The notes under the pieces are model-generated. The model saw only the letters and a program-made list of their open reading frames with translations. It did not search any database and had not been told where the DNA came from. 64,000 nt of DNA from DATAOG01 sp963798075. GTDB taxonomy: Bacteria > Pseudomonadota > Alphaproteobacteria > Geminicoccales > Geminicoccaceae. The stretch is from assembly GCA_963798075.1 (NCBI GenBank), contig CAWCRU010000029.1:186001-250000 (forward strand), in the 5' to 3' direction. The translations under genes were made by a program, and so were the position numbers. This document shows, one piece after another, positions 34,178 through 45,293 of this stretch (position 1 is its first letter; each line of letters begins with the position of its first letter).

Positions 34178-35194
34178 ATGCCCCCGCCCCCTGCCATGCC
34201 GGATACGCTGAGTGGTACCGAGAAGGCCGCGATGTTCCTGCTCGCCAGCGGCGAGGAGCACGCGCGCAAGCTGTTCGCCAAGCTCGAGATGGAGGAGATC
34301 AAGGAGGTCACCCAGGCGATGTCGCGCCTCGGGGTGGTGCCGGACCAGGCGGTCGACGCGCTGCTGCGCGACTTCATCGAGCGCCTGGGCGGCGCCGGCG
34401 GCCTGATCGGCAGCTACGACACCGCCGAACGCCTGCTCGCTCAGGTGCTCGACCCGAGCAAGGTGAGCGCGATCATGGAGGACGTCCGCGGCCCCGCCGG
34501 ACGAACCGTCTGGGACAAGCTCGGCAACGTCGAGGAGAGCGTGCTCGCGACCTATCTCAAGAACGAGTACCCGCAGACCATCGCCGTCGTGCTGTCCAAG
34601 ATCCGCTCCGAGCACGCCGCCCGGGTGCTCGCCAGCCTGCCCCAGGACGCCGCGATCGAGACCGTCCTGCGCATGTTGCGCATGGAGGCGATCCAAAAGG
34701 ACATTCTTAACGACGTCGAGGAGACCTTGCGGGCCGAGTTCATGTCCAATCTCGGACGCACCCACCGCCGGGACAACCACGAAGTCATGGCCGAGATCTT
34801 CAACTCGCTCGACCGCTCGACCGAGACGCGGTTCCTGCAGCTGCTCGAGGAGCGCAACAAGGAAGCCGCCGACCGGATCCGGGCGCTGATGTTCACCTTC
34901 GAGGATCTTGCCAAGCTCGCGGGCGCCAGCGTCCAGACGCTGCTGCGCAACGTCGACACCAGCAAGGTGGGCCTCGCCCTCAAGGGCGCCAGCGAGAAAC
35001 TGCGCGAGCTGTTCTTCGCCAACATGTCGGAGCGCGCCGCCAAGATCATGCGCGACGACATGGAGAGCATGGGACCGGTGCGCCTGCGCGACGTCGAGGA
35101 AGCCCAGCTCATGCTCGTCCATGCCGCCAAGGATCTGGCGGCCGCCGGCGAGATCTTCATCGCCGACGGCAAGGACGATGAGATGGTGGCCTGA
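34178..35194 (+). CDS. fliG: Flagellar motor switch protein FliG
   Basis: A 338-residue rotor protein: N-terminal FliF-binding domain (LSGTEKAAMFLLASG), middle domain with EYPQTIAVVLSKI (EHPQ motif with Tyr for His) and C-terminal torque domain with MFTFEDLAKL and ELLFFANMSERAA-like LRELFFANMSERAAKIMRDD. Charged residues of the torque helix appear present. The ATG at 34178 follows fliF by nine bases with AGGA upstream. Confidence 0.95.
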   Translation: MPPPPAMPDTLSGTEKAAMFLLASGEEHARKLFAKLEMEEIKEVTQAMSRLGVVPDQAVDALLRDFIERLGGAGGLIGSYDTAERLLAQVLDPSKVSAIMEDVRGPAGRTVWDKLGNVEESVLATYLKNEYPQTIAVVLSKIRSEHAARVLASLPQDAAIETVLRMLRMEAIQKDILNDVEETLRAEFMSNLGRTHRRDNHEVMAEIFNSLDRSTETRFLQLLEERNKEAADRIRALMFTFEDLAKLAGASVQTLLRNVDTSKVGLALKGASEKLRELFFANMSERAAKIMRDDMESMGPVRLRDVEEAQLMLVHAAKDLAAAGEIFIADGKDDEMVA

Positions 35195-35197
35195 GGC

Positions 35198-36040
35198 ATG
35201 TCGACCCGGTTCCCCTTCGGTCTGCGGCTCGACGACGGCGCCGGCCCGATCGTCGCCCGCGCCAGCCGCCGGCCGCGCCCGGCCCGGGGCAAACCCGCGA
35301 TCCGGTTCGACTATCCACCGTTCGAGGCTCTGGCCGCGCCCGCACCGCCGCCGGCGACCCCGCCCGCGCCGGCGCCGCCGCCGGCCCCGACCTTCAGCGA
35401 GGACGAGCTCGAAGGCGCGGTCGAGGCGGCGCGGCGGGAGGCGCGCGCCGCCGCCGAAGCCGAGGTCCGGGCCGCGATGCTCGCCAGCCTGGAGCACCGG
35501 CAGGCCCAGGCGCTGGCTACGATCAGCGAGCGCCTGGCGGCCAGCCAGGACGCTCTCGACCACATCCTTGCAGGCCGCGCCGGCGCCAGCCGCGATCTCG
35601 CGCTCGCGCTCGCGCGCGTCCTGGTCCCCAAGGCGCTGGCGCGGCAACCGCTGGCCGACATCGAGGCTATGCTCCGCGAGGTCGTGGCCCGGCTCGAAGG
35701 CACGCCCTGGCTCGAGCTGCGCCTCCACCCCGGCCTGGCGGAGGCCGGCCGGGCGGCGCTCGCGCGCGCTGCCGAGGAGGCCAACTATCACGGCGAGCTG
35801 CGGCTGATCCCGGATCCCAGGCTCGGCCCGGGCGACGCGCGCCTGATCTGGCAGGACGGCGCCGCCGAGCGCGATCTTGCCCGGCTGGAGGCCGAGGTCA
35901 CGGCCCTGGTCGACGCCTGGCTGCCGGCCGCGGGCGAAGAGACCGCTTCGCAGGCCCCCTCACAGGAAACGCCGGCCACCGTCGAGCCGGCACCGCCGTC
36001 GGCCGACCTCGACGACGCGCGCACCGATGGATCGAAGTGA
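35198..36040 (+). CDS. fliH: FliH/FlbE-type flagellar ATPase regulator
   Basis: A 280-residue protein: Pro/Ala-rich N terminus, a coiled coil with Glu/Ala repeats (about 70-130), and a C-terminal FliH/YscL domain (LALALARVLVPKALARQPLA, EGTPWLELRLHPGL, GELRLIPDPRLGPGDARLIW). It links the FliI ATPase to the C ring and export gate. FliI is not in this window. It starts 3 bases after fliG and its stop overlaps the fliN start. Confidence 0.85.
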   Translation: MSTRFPFGLRLDDGAGPIVARASRRPRPARGKPAIRFDYPPFEALAAPAPPPATPPAPAPPPAPTFSEDELEGAVEAARREARAAAEAEVRAAMLASLEHRQAQALATISERLAASQDALDHILAGRAGASRDLALALARVLVPKALARQPLADIEAMLREVVARLEGTPWLELRLHPGLAEAGRAALARAAEEANYHGELRLIPDPRLGPGDARLIWQDGAAERDLARLEAEVTALVDAWLPAAGEETASQAPSQETPATVEPAPPSADLDDARTDGSK

Positions 36041-36405
36041 TGGACAACGAGACCAACAAGCTCGATCTGGACGAGTTGACCGACAGCGACGCGCCGGCGA
36101 CCGACCAGGACGACGCGGCGCCGCCCGCGACCACGGCCGGCGAACCGGCACCCCGCGGCAGGGGCGAGGATCTCGGTGCGGTCTACGACATCCCGGTGCA
36201 GCTGTCGGCGGTGCTCGGCAAGGCCATCATGCCGGTCAGCCAGCTGCTGCGGCTCGGCCGCGGCGCCGTCGTCGAGCTCGACCGCAAGGTCGGCGAGCCG
36301 ATCGACATCCTGGTCAACAACCGCCTGGTCGCGCGCGGCGAGGTCGTGATCCTCGACGACCGCCTCGGCGTGACCATGACCGAGATCATCAAGAACGACA
36401 CGTGA
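36040..36405 (+). CDS. fliN: Flagellar motor switch protein FliN
   Basis: A 121-residue C-ring component with an acidic, disordered N terminus (about 45 residues) and the SpoA domain: VYDIPVQLSAVLGKAIMPVS, LLRLGRGAVVELDRKVGEP, DILVNNRLVARGEVVILDD. I took the ATG at 36040 in the overlap TGATG; a GTG at 36037 is also possible. Confidence 0.94.
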   Translation: MDNETNKLDLDELTDSDAPATDQDDAAPPATTAGEPAPRGRGEDLGAVYDIPVQLSAVLGKAIMPVSQLLRLGRGAVVELDRKVGEPIDILVNNRLVARGEVVILDDRLGVTMTEIIKNDT

Positions 36406-36466
36406 TGCTCGAGCAACCCACCAGCCCGGTTCGAAGCGGCCGCTGGCAACCCTGGGAACAGCCGTC

Positions 36467-37810
<1,344 letters not shown>

Positions 37811-37830
37811 GGCGCGGCCGAGCCCCACCG

Positions 37831-39921
37831 ATGGCGCAGGACCTGAGCCTCACACCGGCCGATCTGCTCGGCCGCCTCGGCCAGACGCTGCGGCAGGGCG
37901 ACCTCGCGCTCGCGCTCGGCATGATCGGCATCCTGGTCGTCCTGATCCTGCCGGTGCCGCGCCTCCTGCTCGACCTGCTGCTGGCGCTCTCGATCACCTT
38001 CTCGGTCCTGGTCCTTTTGACCTCGCTGTTCATCACCAAGCCGCTCGAGTTCAGCTCGTTCCCGGCGGTGCTCCTGATCGCGACCATGCTCCGGCTTGCC
38101 CTCAACCTCGCCTCGACCCGGCTGATCCTCGCCAACGGCCACGAGGGCACCGCTGCCGCCGGGCGCGTGATCGAGGCGTTCGGCGGCTTCATCATGCAGG
38201 GCAACTTCGTGATCGGCCTGATCGTGTTCGCGATCCTGGTGATCGTGAACTTCGTGGTCATCACCAAGGGCTCGGGCCGGATTGCCGAGGTCTCGGCGCG
38301 CTTCTCGCTCGACGCCATGCCGGGCAAGCAGATGGCGATCGATGCCGACCTCTCGGCCGGCCTGATCGACGAGCAGGAGGCGAGGCGCCGGCGCCGGCAG
38401 CTGGAAGAGGAGAGCAGCTTCTACGGCGCCATGGACGGCGCCGCCAAGTTCGTCCGCGGCGATGCTATCGCGGGCCTGCTGATCACCTTCATCAACCTGA
38501 TCGGCGGCCTGATCATCGGGGTCGGCCAGATGGGGGTGAGCTTCGCCGAGGCGGCCCACAGCTATACTCTGCTCACGGTCGGCGACGGCCTCGTGTCGCA
38601 GATCCCGGCCCTCGTGGTGTCGACCGCGGCCGGTCTTCTGGTCGCCAAGGCGGGCGTCAACGACCGCACCGACCGCGCCCTCTTCGGTCAGCTCAGCGCG
38701 CATCCCCGCGCGCTCGCCACGACCAGCGGCCTGCTCGCCCTGCTGGCGGTCCTGCCGGGCCTGCCGCTGCTGCCGTTCCTCTTGCTATCGGGGGCGAGCG
38801 GCGGGCTCGCCTGGCACCTCGGCCGGCGCGCCCAGGAGCAGGCGAGCGCCGCCGAGGAGCAGGCGGCCGCGGTCGCAGCACCGGCCGAGGAGCCGGTCAG
38901 CGCGGCGCTCGCGATGGACCCGCTCCGGCTCGAGCTCGGCTACGGCCTCTTGCCCCTGATCGGCGAGGCGGGCGGGCCGCGGCTGACCGATCAGATCAAG
39001 GCGCTCCGGCGTCAGCTCGCGGGCGAGCTCGGCTTCGTGATGCCGCCCGTGCGCATCCAGGACAACATCCAGCTGCCGGCCAACACCTACCTGGTCAAGC
39101 TCAAGGAGATCGAGACCGGACGCGGCGAGCTGCGTCCCAACCAGCTCCTGGTCATGAACTCCAAGGGCGACAAGATCACGCTCGCGGGCGAGGACACCAC
39201 AGAGCCCACCTTCGGCCTGCCGGCCATGTGGGTCGCCGAGAGCCTGCGCGAGGAGGCGAGCTTTCGCGGCTTGACCGTGGTCGATCCGGCGACCGTGCTG
39301 ACGACCCATCTGACCGAGATCATCAAGGACAACCTGGCCGAGCTCCTGAGCTACACCTTGACCCAGAAGCTGCTCGACGAGCTGGCCAAGGACTATCAGA
39401 AGCTGATCGACGATCTGGTCCCGGCCCGGATCAGCACGGGCGGCATCCAGCGGGTGCTCCAGGCGCTGCTCGCCGAGCGGATCTCGATCCGCGATCTCGC
39501 GCTGATCGTTGAGGCGATCGGCGAGGCGGCGAGCGCCAGCCAGAACACGATCGTGATCACCGAGCACGTGCGCGCCCGCCTTGCCCGCCAGATCAGCAAC
39601 GCCAACACCGCCGAGGCCGGCTACATCCCGATCCTGACGCTCTCGGCCGACTGGGAGCAGGCGTTCGCCGAGGCCCTGGTCGGTCAGGGCGACAACCGGC
39701 AGCTGGCGATGGCGCCCTCCCGGCTGCAGACGTTCATCGCCCGCCTGCGCGAAGCGTTCGAGCAGTACGCGATGCGCGGCGAGCTGCCGGTCCTCGTCAC
39801 GAGCCCGGTGGTCCGCCCCTACGTCCGCTCGATCATCGAGCGCTTTCGGCCGGCGACGGTCGTCCTGTCGCAGAACGAGATCCACCCCAAGGCGCGGATC
39901 CGGACGCTCGGCCAGATATGA
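37831..39921 (+). CDS. flhA: Flagellar type III export gate protein FlhA
   Basis: A 696-residue export gate subunit. Eight membrane segments lie in the N-terminal ~320 residues. The FHIPEP-family signature is RIAEVSARFSLDAMPGKQMA, and the GFIMQGNFVIGLIVF segment is also typical. The cytoplasmic nonameric domain follows (PLRLELGYGLLPLI, PPVRIQDNIQLPANTY, SEPTFGLPAMWV-type motif). It begins 20 bases after flbD. Confidence 0.96.
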   Translation: MAQDLSLTPADLLGRLGQTLRQGDLALALGMIGILVVLILPVPRLLLDLLLALSITFSVLVLLTSLFITKPLEFSSFPAVLLIATMLRLALNLASTRLILANGHEGTAAAGRVIEAFGGFIMQGNFVIGLIVFAILVIVNFVVITKGSGRIAEVSARFSLDAMPGKQMAIDADLSAGLIDEQEARRRRRQLEEESSFYGAMDGAAKFVRGDAIAGLLITFINLIGGLIIGVGQMGVSFAEAAHSYTLLTVGDGLVSQIPALVVSTAAGLLVAKAGVNDRTDRALFGQLSAHPRALATTSGLLALLAVLPGLPLLPFLLLSGASGGLAWHLGRRAQEQASAAEEQAAAVAAPAEEPVSAALAMDPLRLELGYGLLPLIGEAGGPRLTDQIKALRRQLAGELGFVMPPVRIQDNIQLPANTYLVKLKEIETGRGELRPNQLLVMNSKGDKITLAGEDTTEPTFGLPAMWVAESLREEASFRGLTVVDPATVLTTHLTEIIKDNLAELLSYTLTQKLLDELAKDYQKLIDDLVPARISTGGIQRVLQALLAERISIRDLALIVEAIGEAASASQNTIVITEHVRARLARQISNANTAEAGYIPILTLSADWEQAFAEALVGQGDNRQLAMAPSRLQTFIARLREAFEQYAMRGELPVLVTSPVVRPYVRSIIERFRPATVVLSQNEIHPKARIRTLGQI

Positions 39922-39936
39922 GCCGGCAGCCTCGCC

Positions 39937-40932
39937 ATGCGCCTTAAGACCTTCGTCGCGCCCGACGCTCGCCAGGCCATGGCGAGGCTGCGCGCCGAGC
40001 TCGGCGAGGACGCGATCATCGTCGCGACCCGGGAGCTCGCGGCCGGCGAGGTCCGGATCACCGGCGCGATCGAGGGCCATGACCTCGACCTCGCCGAGCT
40101 GCTGGCGCCGCCCGCGGCATCGCCATGCAGCAGGCGTCTGCTCGCGGTCGCGGTGCATCACGAGCTGCCCGAGCAGCTGCGTCAGCGGCTGGTCGACGCG
40201 GCGAGCCGGGCGAGCGCCAGTCAGCCCGCGGTCGCGCTCGCCCAGGCCCTGAGCGAGACGTTCCGCTTTGAGCCTCTGGCGGCCACCCCCGCCTGTGCCT
40301 TGCTCCTGACCGGACCGCCCGGCGCCGGCAAGACCGCCGCGGTCGCCAAGCTGGCGGCCGCCGCCGTGCTCGACGGCCGGCCGGTCAGCGTGCTCACCGC
40401 CGACAGCACCCGGGCGGGGGGGCTCGAGCAGCTCACGGCCCTGCTCGCACCCCTCAAGCTGCGTCCCGAACCGGCCCCGGAGCCGGCGGACCTGCGCCGC
40501 CTCGCGGTCGTCGCGAAGGGCGCCACCCTGCTGATCGACAGTCCGGGCCTGAACCCGTTCCGGCCCGCCGACCTCGGCATCCTCTCGAGCCTCGTGGCGG
40601 CGAGCCGGGCCGAGCTCGTCCTGGTCCTGCCCGCCGGCCTCGGGGTCGCCGACTGCGCCGAGATCGGCCAGACCTGGCTGGCCCTCGGCGCGCGTCGCAT
40701 CGTCGCCACCAAGCTCGACGCCGCCCGCCGTCTGGGCGGTCTGCTTGCGGCCGCGGACGCCGGGCTGGCTTTCGCCGAGGCCGGGATCGGCCCGACCATT
40801 GGCCAGGGACTGAGCCCGCTCAGCGCCGGTGGTCTCGCGCGCCTGCTGCTCCGCCATCAGGAGCTTGCCGACGCGCAGCATGCCGGCTCGTTGCCCCTGG
40901 CGCGGGCTGCCGCGGGGGGCCGGCCGCAATGA
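39937..40932 (+). CDS. flhF: FlhF-type SRP-like GTPase
   Basis: A 331-residue protein, short for FlhF. The N-terminal basic region MRLKTFVAPDARQAMARLRAE is the FlhF opening. The GTPase shows a P-loop GPPGAGKT (126-133), ADSTRAGGLEQL, DSPG in place of DTxG, and TKLDAARRLGG (G4). FlhF places the flagellum at the pole and recruits FliF. It overlaps flhG by four bases. Confidence 0.88.
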   Translation: MRLKTFVAPDARQAMARLRAELGEDAIIVATRELAAGEVRITGAIEGHDLDLAELLAPPAASPCSRRLLAVAVHHELPEQLRQRLVDAASRASASQPAVALAQALSETFRFEPLAATPACALLLTGPPGAGKTAAVAKLAAAAVLDGRPVSVLTADSTRAGGLEQLTALLAPLKLRPEPAPEPADLRRLAVVAKGATLLIDSPGLNPFRPADLGILSSLVAASRAELVLVLPAGLGVADCAEIGQTWLALGARRIVATKLDAARRLGGLLAAADAGLAFAEAGIGPTIGQGLSPLSAGGLARLLLRHQELADAQHAGSLPLARAAAGGRPQ

Positions 40933-41693
40933 GCCGCAGCCTCGCGATCGCGTCCGGCAAGGGCGGGGTCGGCAAGACCTGGCTCGCGATCAGCCTCGCC
41001 CAGACGCTCGCCCGCCGCGGCCAGCGCGTGCTGCTGTTCGACGGCGACTTCGGCCTCGCCAACGTCGACGTCCAGCTCGGCCTCGGCCCGGGCCTCGACC
41101 TCGCGAGCGTGCTGGGCGGCCGCTGCACGCTCGCTCAGGCGGTCCGCCGGGTCGAGGCCTGCGGCATCGACGTGCTGCCCGGCCGCTCGGGCTCGGGTCG
41201 GCTCGGCCAGGTCGAGCCCGCCCGGCTGGAGCGGCTGCTCGCCGATCTCGCCAGCCTCGCCCACCGCTACGACGTGACTTTGCTCGACCTGCCGGCGGGG
41301 ATCGATGCGGTCGTCCGCCGCCTGCTGCGCGCCGCCGATCTCCGCCTCGTGATCAGCACCGACGAACCGACCGCGCTGACCGACGCCTACGCGCTGATCA
41401 AGGTCGGCCAACGCGACGGCGACCGGGCGGCGCTCGAGCTCGTGATCAACCTGGCCGAGAGCCACGCGGCGGGGCGCGCGACCTACGAGGGTCTGCTCAA
41501 AGTCTGCGAGCATTTCTTGCAGCTGCGGCCGCCGCTCGCGGGCGTCCTGCGACGGGACCCCGGGGTCCCGGACGCGATCCGCCATCAGACCGCGTTCCCG
41601 GCGCGGCATCCGAACAGCCCCGCGGCCTGCGACCTCGAGGCGCTCGCCGCCCATCTGCTCGAGCGCCCCGAGCGCGAGCTCGGGGGCCGGTGA
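40929..41693 (+). CDS. flhG: FlhG/FleN-type MinD-like ATPase
   Basis: A 254-residue deviant-Walker ATPase (ASGKGGVGKT, residues 8-17; DGDFGLANVDVQLGL). It limits flagellar number and stimulates FlhF GTPase activity. No C-terminal amphipathic membrane helix is obvious. It is coupled to flhF upstream and to the FliK-like gene downstream by 4-base overlaps. Confidence 0.9.
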   Translation: MSRSLAIASGKGGVGKTWLAISLAQTLARRGQRVLLFDGDFGLANVDVQLGLGPGLDLASVLGGRCTLAQAVRRVEACGIDVLPGRSGSGRLGQVEPARLERLLADLASLAHRYDVTLLDLPAGIDAVVRRLLRAADLRLVISTDEPTALTDAYALIKVGQRDGDRAALELVINLAESHAAGRATYEGLLKVCEHFLQLRPPLAGVLRRDPGVPDAIRHQTAFPARHPNSPAACDLEALAAHLLERPERELGGR

Positions 41694-43009
41694 CCGGTCC
41701 CGTGCCGCCAGCCCTGGCGATCGCGCCGCTCGGCGCGCAGCTGTTGGCGGAGGGCCCGCTCGGACCGGGCCAGACCCGCACCGCCGGCCAGCCGACCAGT
41801 GCCACGGTGGTGGCGATCACTCGCCGGGGCCCGCTGATCGAGGCTGCCGCGCAACGCTTTCTGTTGCAGGGCGCCCCGCCGTTACTGGAGGGCGCGACCC
41901 TCAGCCTCGACCTCGCCGGCGGACGCCCGACCGGAGCCGGCCGCCTGTTGGCGATCGCCGGGCGGGCGCTCGAGCCGCCGGTCACGATCCGTCTGCAGGC
42001 GGTGCCGCCAGCCACGAGCGCGACCGGGGCGCAGCTCGCTGCCGTTCCTCTCCCCGGTGTCCGGATCGAGGCCCGCCTGCTCGGACCCGACGGTCGCCCC
42101 GCGGGCCCGCCGATCCCGATCCGGTTGGTCGCCACCGGCGGTCCCGCACCGGGCGGGCCGGGCCAGACGGCGCCCGCAGGCGGCGTGCTGAGCGCCGAGG
42201 TCATTCGCTCCCAATCGACCGGCGGCCTGCTGCTGCGCGCGGCCGGCCTGACCTTCCGGCTCGAGACCGCGCTCGACGTCCCGGACGGCGCGAAGCTGCA
42301 GCTCATCCTCCCGGACGGCTTCGCGAGCCGATCCGGCGAAGCGGCGCCCAGGACCAGCGACGATGCGTTCCAGCAGCTGCTCGATGCCCTGCTGCAGCGG
42401 CCGAACCCGGCCGGGGAGGCGGGGCTGGCCGGGCTGCGCCTGCCGGCGGCCGACCATGCGCTCGCCGCCGGCCTGCTGCGCTGGATCGAGACGCTGCGCC
42501 CGCCCGCCGGCTCGCCGGACTTCCAGCCGGGCGCCGACGCCGGCGGCCCCGATCGCGGGCCTGGGGCGAGCCCGCTGCGCAGCGCCTTGAGCGCGCTCGG
42601 CCAGCATGCGCGCGAGCCCCGGGCGGACGGTTGGCGCGTGCTCGTGATGCCGCTCGGGGCCGAGGATCCGAGCGCGCTCCGGCTCTACCTGCGCGAGGTG
42701 CCGCCGGATCGCGAGGGTGGCAGGAAGCCCGGGCGGGATCGGCCCAAAGCCGCCCGGCGGGCGATCTTCGATGTCGAGCTCAGCCAGCTCGGACGCTGCC
42801 AGCTGGACGTGCTCTGCCAGACCCGGCGCTTCGATCTGGCCGTGCGCACCGAACGGCCGCTCGAGGCGGCCTTGCAGGACGACATCCGCGCCCTGCTGGG
42901 CGCGGCGTGCGAGATCGCCGGCGTGGCCGGCAAGGTCGAGTTCGGCGCTGCCGCGCTGCTCTTTCTGCCCGATCCGCGGGCGCCCGCCGGCCGCGCCTGC
43001 ATGGCGTAG
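41690..43009 (+). CDS. FliK-like protein downstream of flhG
   Basis: A 439-residue protein. GTG at 41690 overlaps the flhG stop (GTGA). The first ~340 residues are rich in Pro, Ala and Gly with several beta-strand-like segments. The last ~90 (RAIFDVELSQLGRCQLDVLC, RFDLAVRTERPLEAALQDDI) resemble the FliK hook-length C-terminal domain, with LxxLGxxxxD and a following helix. It may be a second hook-length or type III substrate-specificity protein besides the fliK at 28260. Identification rests on this weak pattern and on operon position. Confidence 0.5.
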   Translation: MTGPVPPALAIAPLGAQLLAEGPLGPGQTRTAGQPTSATVVAITRRGPLIEAAAQRFLLQGAPPLLEGATLSLDLAGGRPTGAGRLLAIAGRALEPPVTIRLQAVPPATSATGAQLAAVPLPGVRIEARLLGPDGRPAGPPIPIRLVATGGPAPGGPGQTAPAGGVLSAEVIRSQSTGGLLLRAAGLTFRLETALDVPDGAKLQLILPDGFASRSGEAAPRTSDDAFQQLLDALLQRPNPAGEAGLAGLRLPAADHALAAGLLRWIETLRPPAGSPDFQPGADAGGPDRGPGASPLRSALSALGQHAREPRADGWRVLVMPLGAEDPSALRLYLREVPPDREGGRKPGRDRPKAARRAIFDVELSQLGRCQLDVLCQTRRFDLAVRTERPLEAALQDDIRALLGAACEIAGVAGKVEFGAAALLFLPDPRAPAGRACMA

Positions 43010-43047
43010 ACCGGGCGCCGACCGCGGCGCCGGCGGCGGCGGCCCGG

Positions 43048-44398
43048 CTATTTGCGCGCGGGCGCCGCGCGCAGCGCCTCGCGGGCGGCGGCGATCGCGG
43101 GCGGCCGCGCGGCGCGCAGCCGCGAGTTCGACATAGTGGCCCTGGAACAGCCGGATCCCGAACGACTGGCCCCAGCGGATCGCATCCGTGCTGTCGCAGC
43201 GGCAGAGAATCACCCGGTCGAGCCCGGCGCGTTTGATCGAGGCCTTGAGCTCGACCCGCCGCTCGTCATTGAGCCCGTCGAGCAGATCCGGGGTCCAGAT
43301 CACCTTGACCAGGTCGGCGCCCAGGCGCTTGCGGTCGATCAGCGGCAGATGAAGGTAGTGCAGGCCATCGATGCAGATCAGGTAGCCGCGGTCGCGCACG
43401 AACTCGCGGATGAAGAGATAGGCGCCGAGCTCGGCGAAGATGTCGATCAGCTGCAGCTCGATGATCACCGGCGCGGTGACCTGGCGCCGGAAGTCGTGAT
43501 CGAACTTCAGGAATTCGGGCGACAACAGGGTCGCAAGGCGCAGGTTGACGCTGATCGCGCCGTCCGGCACGCCGATGTCGTGCTGGCCCAGGCAGGCCAG
43601 CAGACGGCGGTCGAGCGACTCGGCGAGGCGCTGGAACAGCCAGGGATCGGCGGTCAGATCGACGCCCGGCACCAGCGCGGCAGCGAGCTCGCGGATCGCG
43701 ACGTAGATCTCGCTGAACAGCGGCTGCGGGCCGAGCTGGGGGAGGACCGCGCAGACCGATTGCCGGCGCGTCAGGCTGGACAAATCCATGCTCGCAAGGC
43801 TGGCTTCGAGACCCGCGAGCTTGCCCGGATCGAGCGGCCCGTCGGTACGCGCGCGGCTTTGACCATCGTCCTTCTCGAGCGCTTCCAGCAGCTCTTCGAT
43901 GCGGAAGCAGAACGCGTCGTACTCGCGCTCGAGCTCGAACCAGCTGCAGAACTTGCCAGGCTCAGCCGGCCGCTCGGCGACCTCGACCCCGAGATCCGGC
44001 TCGTCCGCCGGACCGGGGCTCGTCGGGTTGGCGAGCGGGTCGTCGCTGAACAGATAGCGCAGGCGCAGGACGACCGGATCGACCTCCGCGAACGAGCCGC
44101 TGTGCCAGATATAGATGATGTCGCCGTTGCCCAGCTGGAACAGCTCGCTGTTGAACTGACGCAACAACCGATCGAACTCGCTCGCCGCGACCCGCAACTG
44201 GTAGTCGCGGCGGTTGTGCGCCTTCAGCCCCGAGAGCTGCAGATGGACGGCTCGCCAGTCGAAATAGTTGCGCTCCAGGCGCTTCACGTAAGCGAGCAGC
44301 TCGGGTCCGATTTGGCCGCGTTCCGACGATGCCTGCATGGTCGCCTCGAACGTCCTTGGTTGCTTCGGGGTCAGCTCAGGCTGGATGAGGGCGAGCAT
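43048..44398 (-). CDS. Degenerate EAL-domain protein, frame broken near its 3' end
   Basis: A protein of about 450 residues beginning MLALIQPELTPKQPRTFEAT. Its C-terminal half is an EAL-like fold without catalysis: no EALLRW, IDGL where DDFG is expected, but RLFQGHYVE where the motif QGY/F-x-x-x-P normally sits. No membrane segment. As read, the frame runs past the expected end into a long antisense frame to 41882. One extra base near 43105-43118 explains this: skipping it gives IAAAREALRAAPARK and a stop at 43048-43050. It may bind c-di-GMP or a partner without hydrolysis. Placement at the end of the flagellar region suggests motility control. Confidence 0.65.
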
Positions 44399-44410
44399 AG
44401 ACGGCGAATC

Positions 44411-44426
44411 ATAACGATCCCTTAAC
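44411..44426. promoter_or_regulatory. Weak CtrA-like box upstream of the EAL-like gene
   Basis: ATAA-CGATCCC-TTAAC, one mismatch to the consensus, 13 bases before the minus-strand start at 44398. Its better half faces away from that gene, so the case is weak. Confidence 0.3.
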
Positions 44427-44469
44427 CAAGCGCGCCCGTGCGCCGGCGCGAACCCGGCTAGCCCCAGGC

Positions 44470-45287
44470 TCAGGACGGCGGCATCGCTCCGACCAGCAGG
44501 GCCGGGTCGAGCGCCTGGTCGAACCAGTAGACGCCCCAGTGCAGGTGGGGCCCGGTGGCCCGGCCGGTCGCCCCGACCCGGCCGACCGGCTCGCCCTGCC
44601 GGACCGCTTGCCCGACCGCGACCCGGAGCTCGCTGAGATGGGCGTAGAGGCTGTGCAGGCCATAGCCGTGGTCGATCATCACCGTATTGCCGGTGAAATA
44701 CATGTCGGGCGCGGCGAGCGAGACCACGCCATCCGCCATGGCGCCGACCGGGGAGCCGGCCGGGGCCGCGATGTCGACGCCGCGATGCGGCGTGCGCGGC
44801 TCGCCGTTCAGGATGCGCTGGCTACCGTAGACCCCGCTGATCCGCCCGACGACCGGCCAGACGAACGCCGGCGCGATGCCGGGCGCGGCCCAATCGCGCG
44901 CTTCGGCCGCCTTGATCAGCCTGGTGTCGGCCCCGATCCTGACCAGGTCCGCGGCGCTCGGCGAGACCTCGCGCGGCGGCAGGCCGTCGACGCGCTCGAT
45001 CTGGTAGTCGTGCCGGGCGATCTCGAGCCGCCGCTCGATCCGGCTACCGTCGGGATAGCGTACCCGCAGCGGCTGGCCGCTCTCCTCGTCGCGGCCGAAG
45101 CCGAACAAAAAGCGGCCCGCCGGATCGAGCTGCAGCCGGCGACCGGCGAAGCGGACCTCGCTGCCGGGCGGCACCTGGCCGCGCACCAGCCCGCCCTGGA
45201 TGAGCGCGCCCTCCAGCTCGAGCGGCTGGTTTGCCGCCGCCGCGCACCGCCGGCCAGCGCGACCAGGAGCCCGAGCCACCACCGCAT
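44470..45287 (-). CDS. M23-family metallopeptidase, frame broken in signal peptide as read
   Basis: The frame from ATG 45287 encodes a signal peptide MRWWLGLLVALAGGA, but the mature protein is in another frame (AAAANQPLELEGALIQGG onward). One missing base in the GCGGCGGCGGC run near 45235-45245 explains the break; an alternative GTG at 45282 would give no signal. The mature part has an N-terminal beta domain and a C-terminal LytM domain with HRGVDIAAP (zinc His and Asp), HSLYAHLSE and GPHLHWGVYW (HxH). All metal ligands are present, so it is probably an active periplasmic peptidoglycan endopeptidase of about 272 residues. Confidence 0.85.
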
Positions 45288-45293
45288 TCCGGC

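Noticed and set aside
32399..35791. 1130-residue minus-strand frame across fliF and fliG
   Set aside because: Composition of an antisense frame; fliF and fliG are beyond doubt on the plus strand.
41882..44398. 838-residue minus-strand frame joining the EAL-like gene with antisense of the FliK-like gene
   Set aside because: The second half is out-of-frame read-through after an apparent indel near 43110; the natural stop is at 43048-43050.
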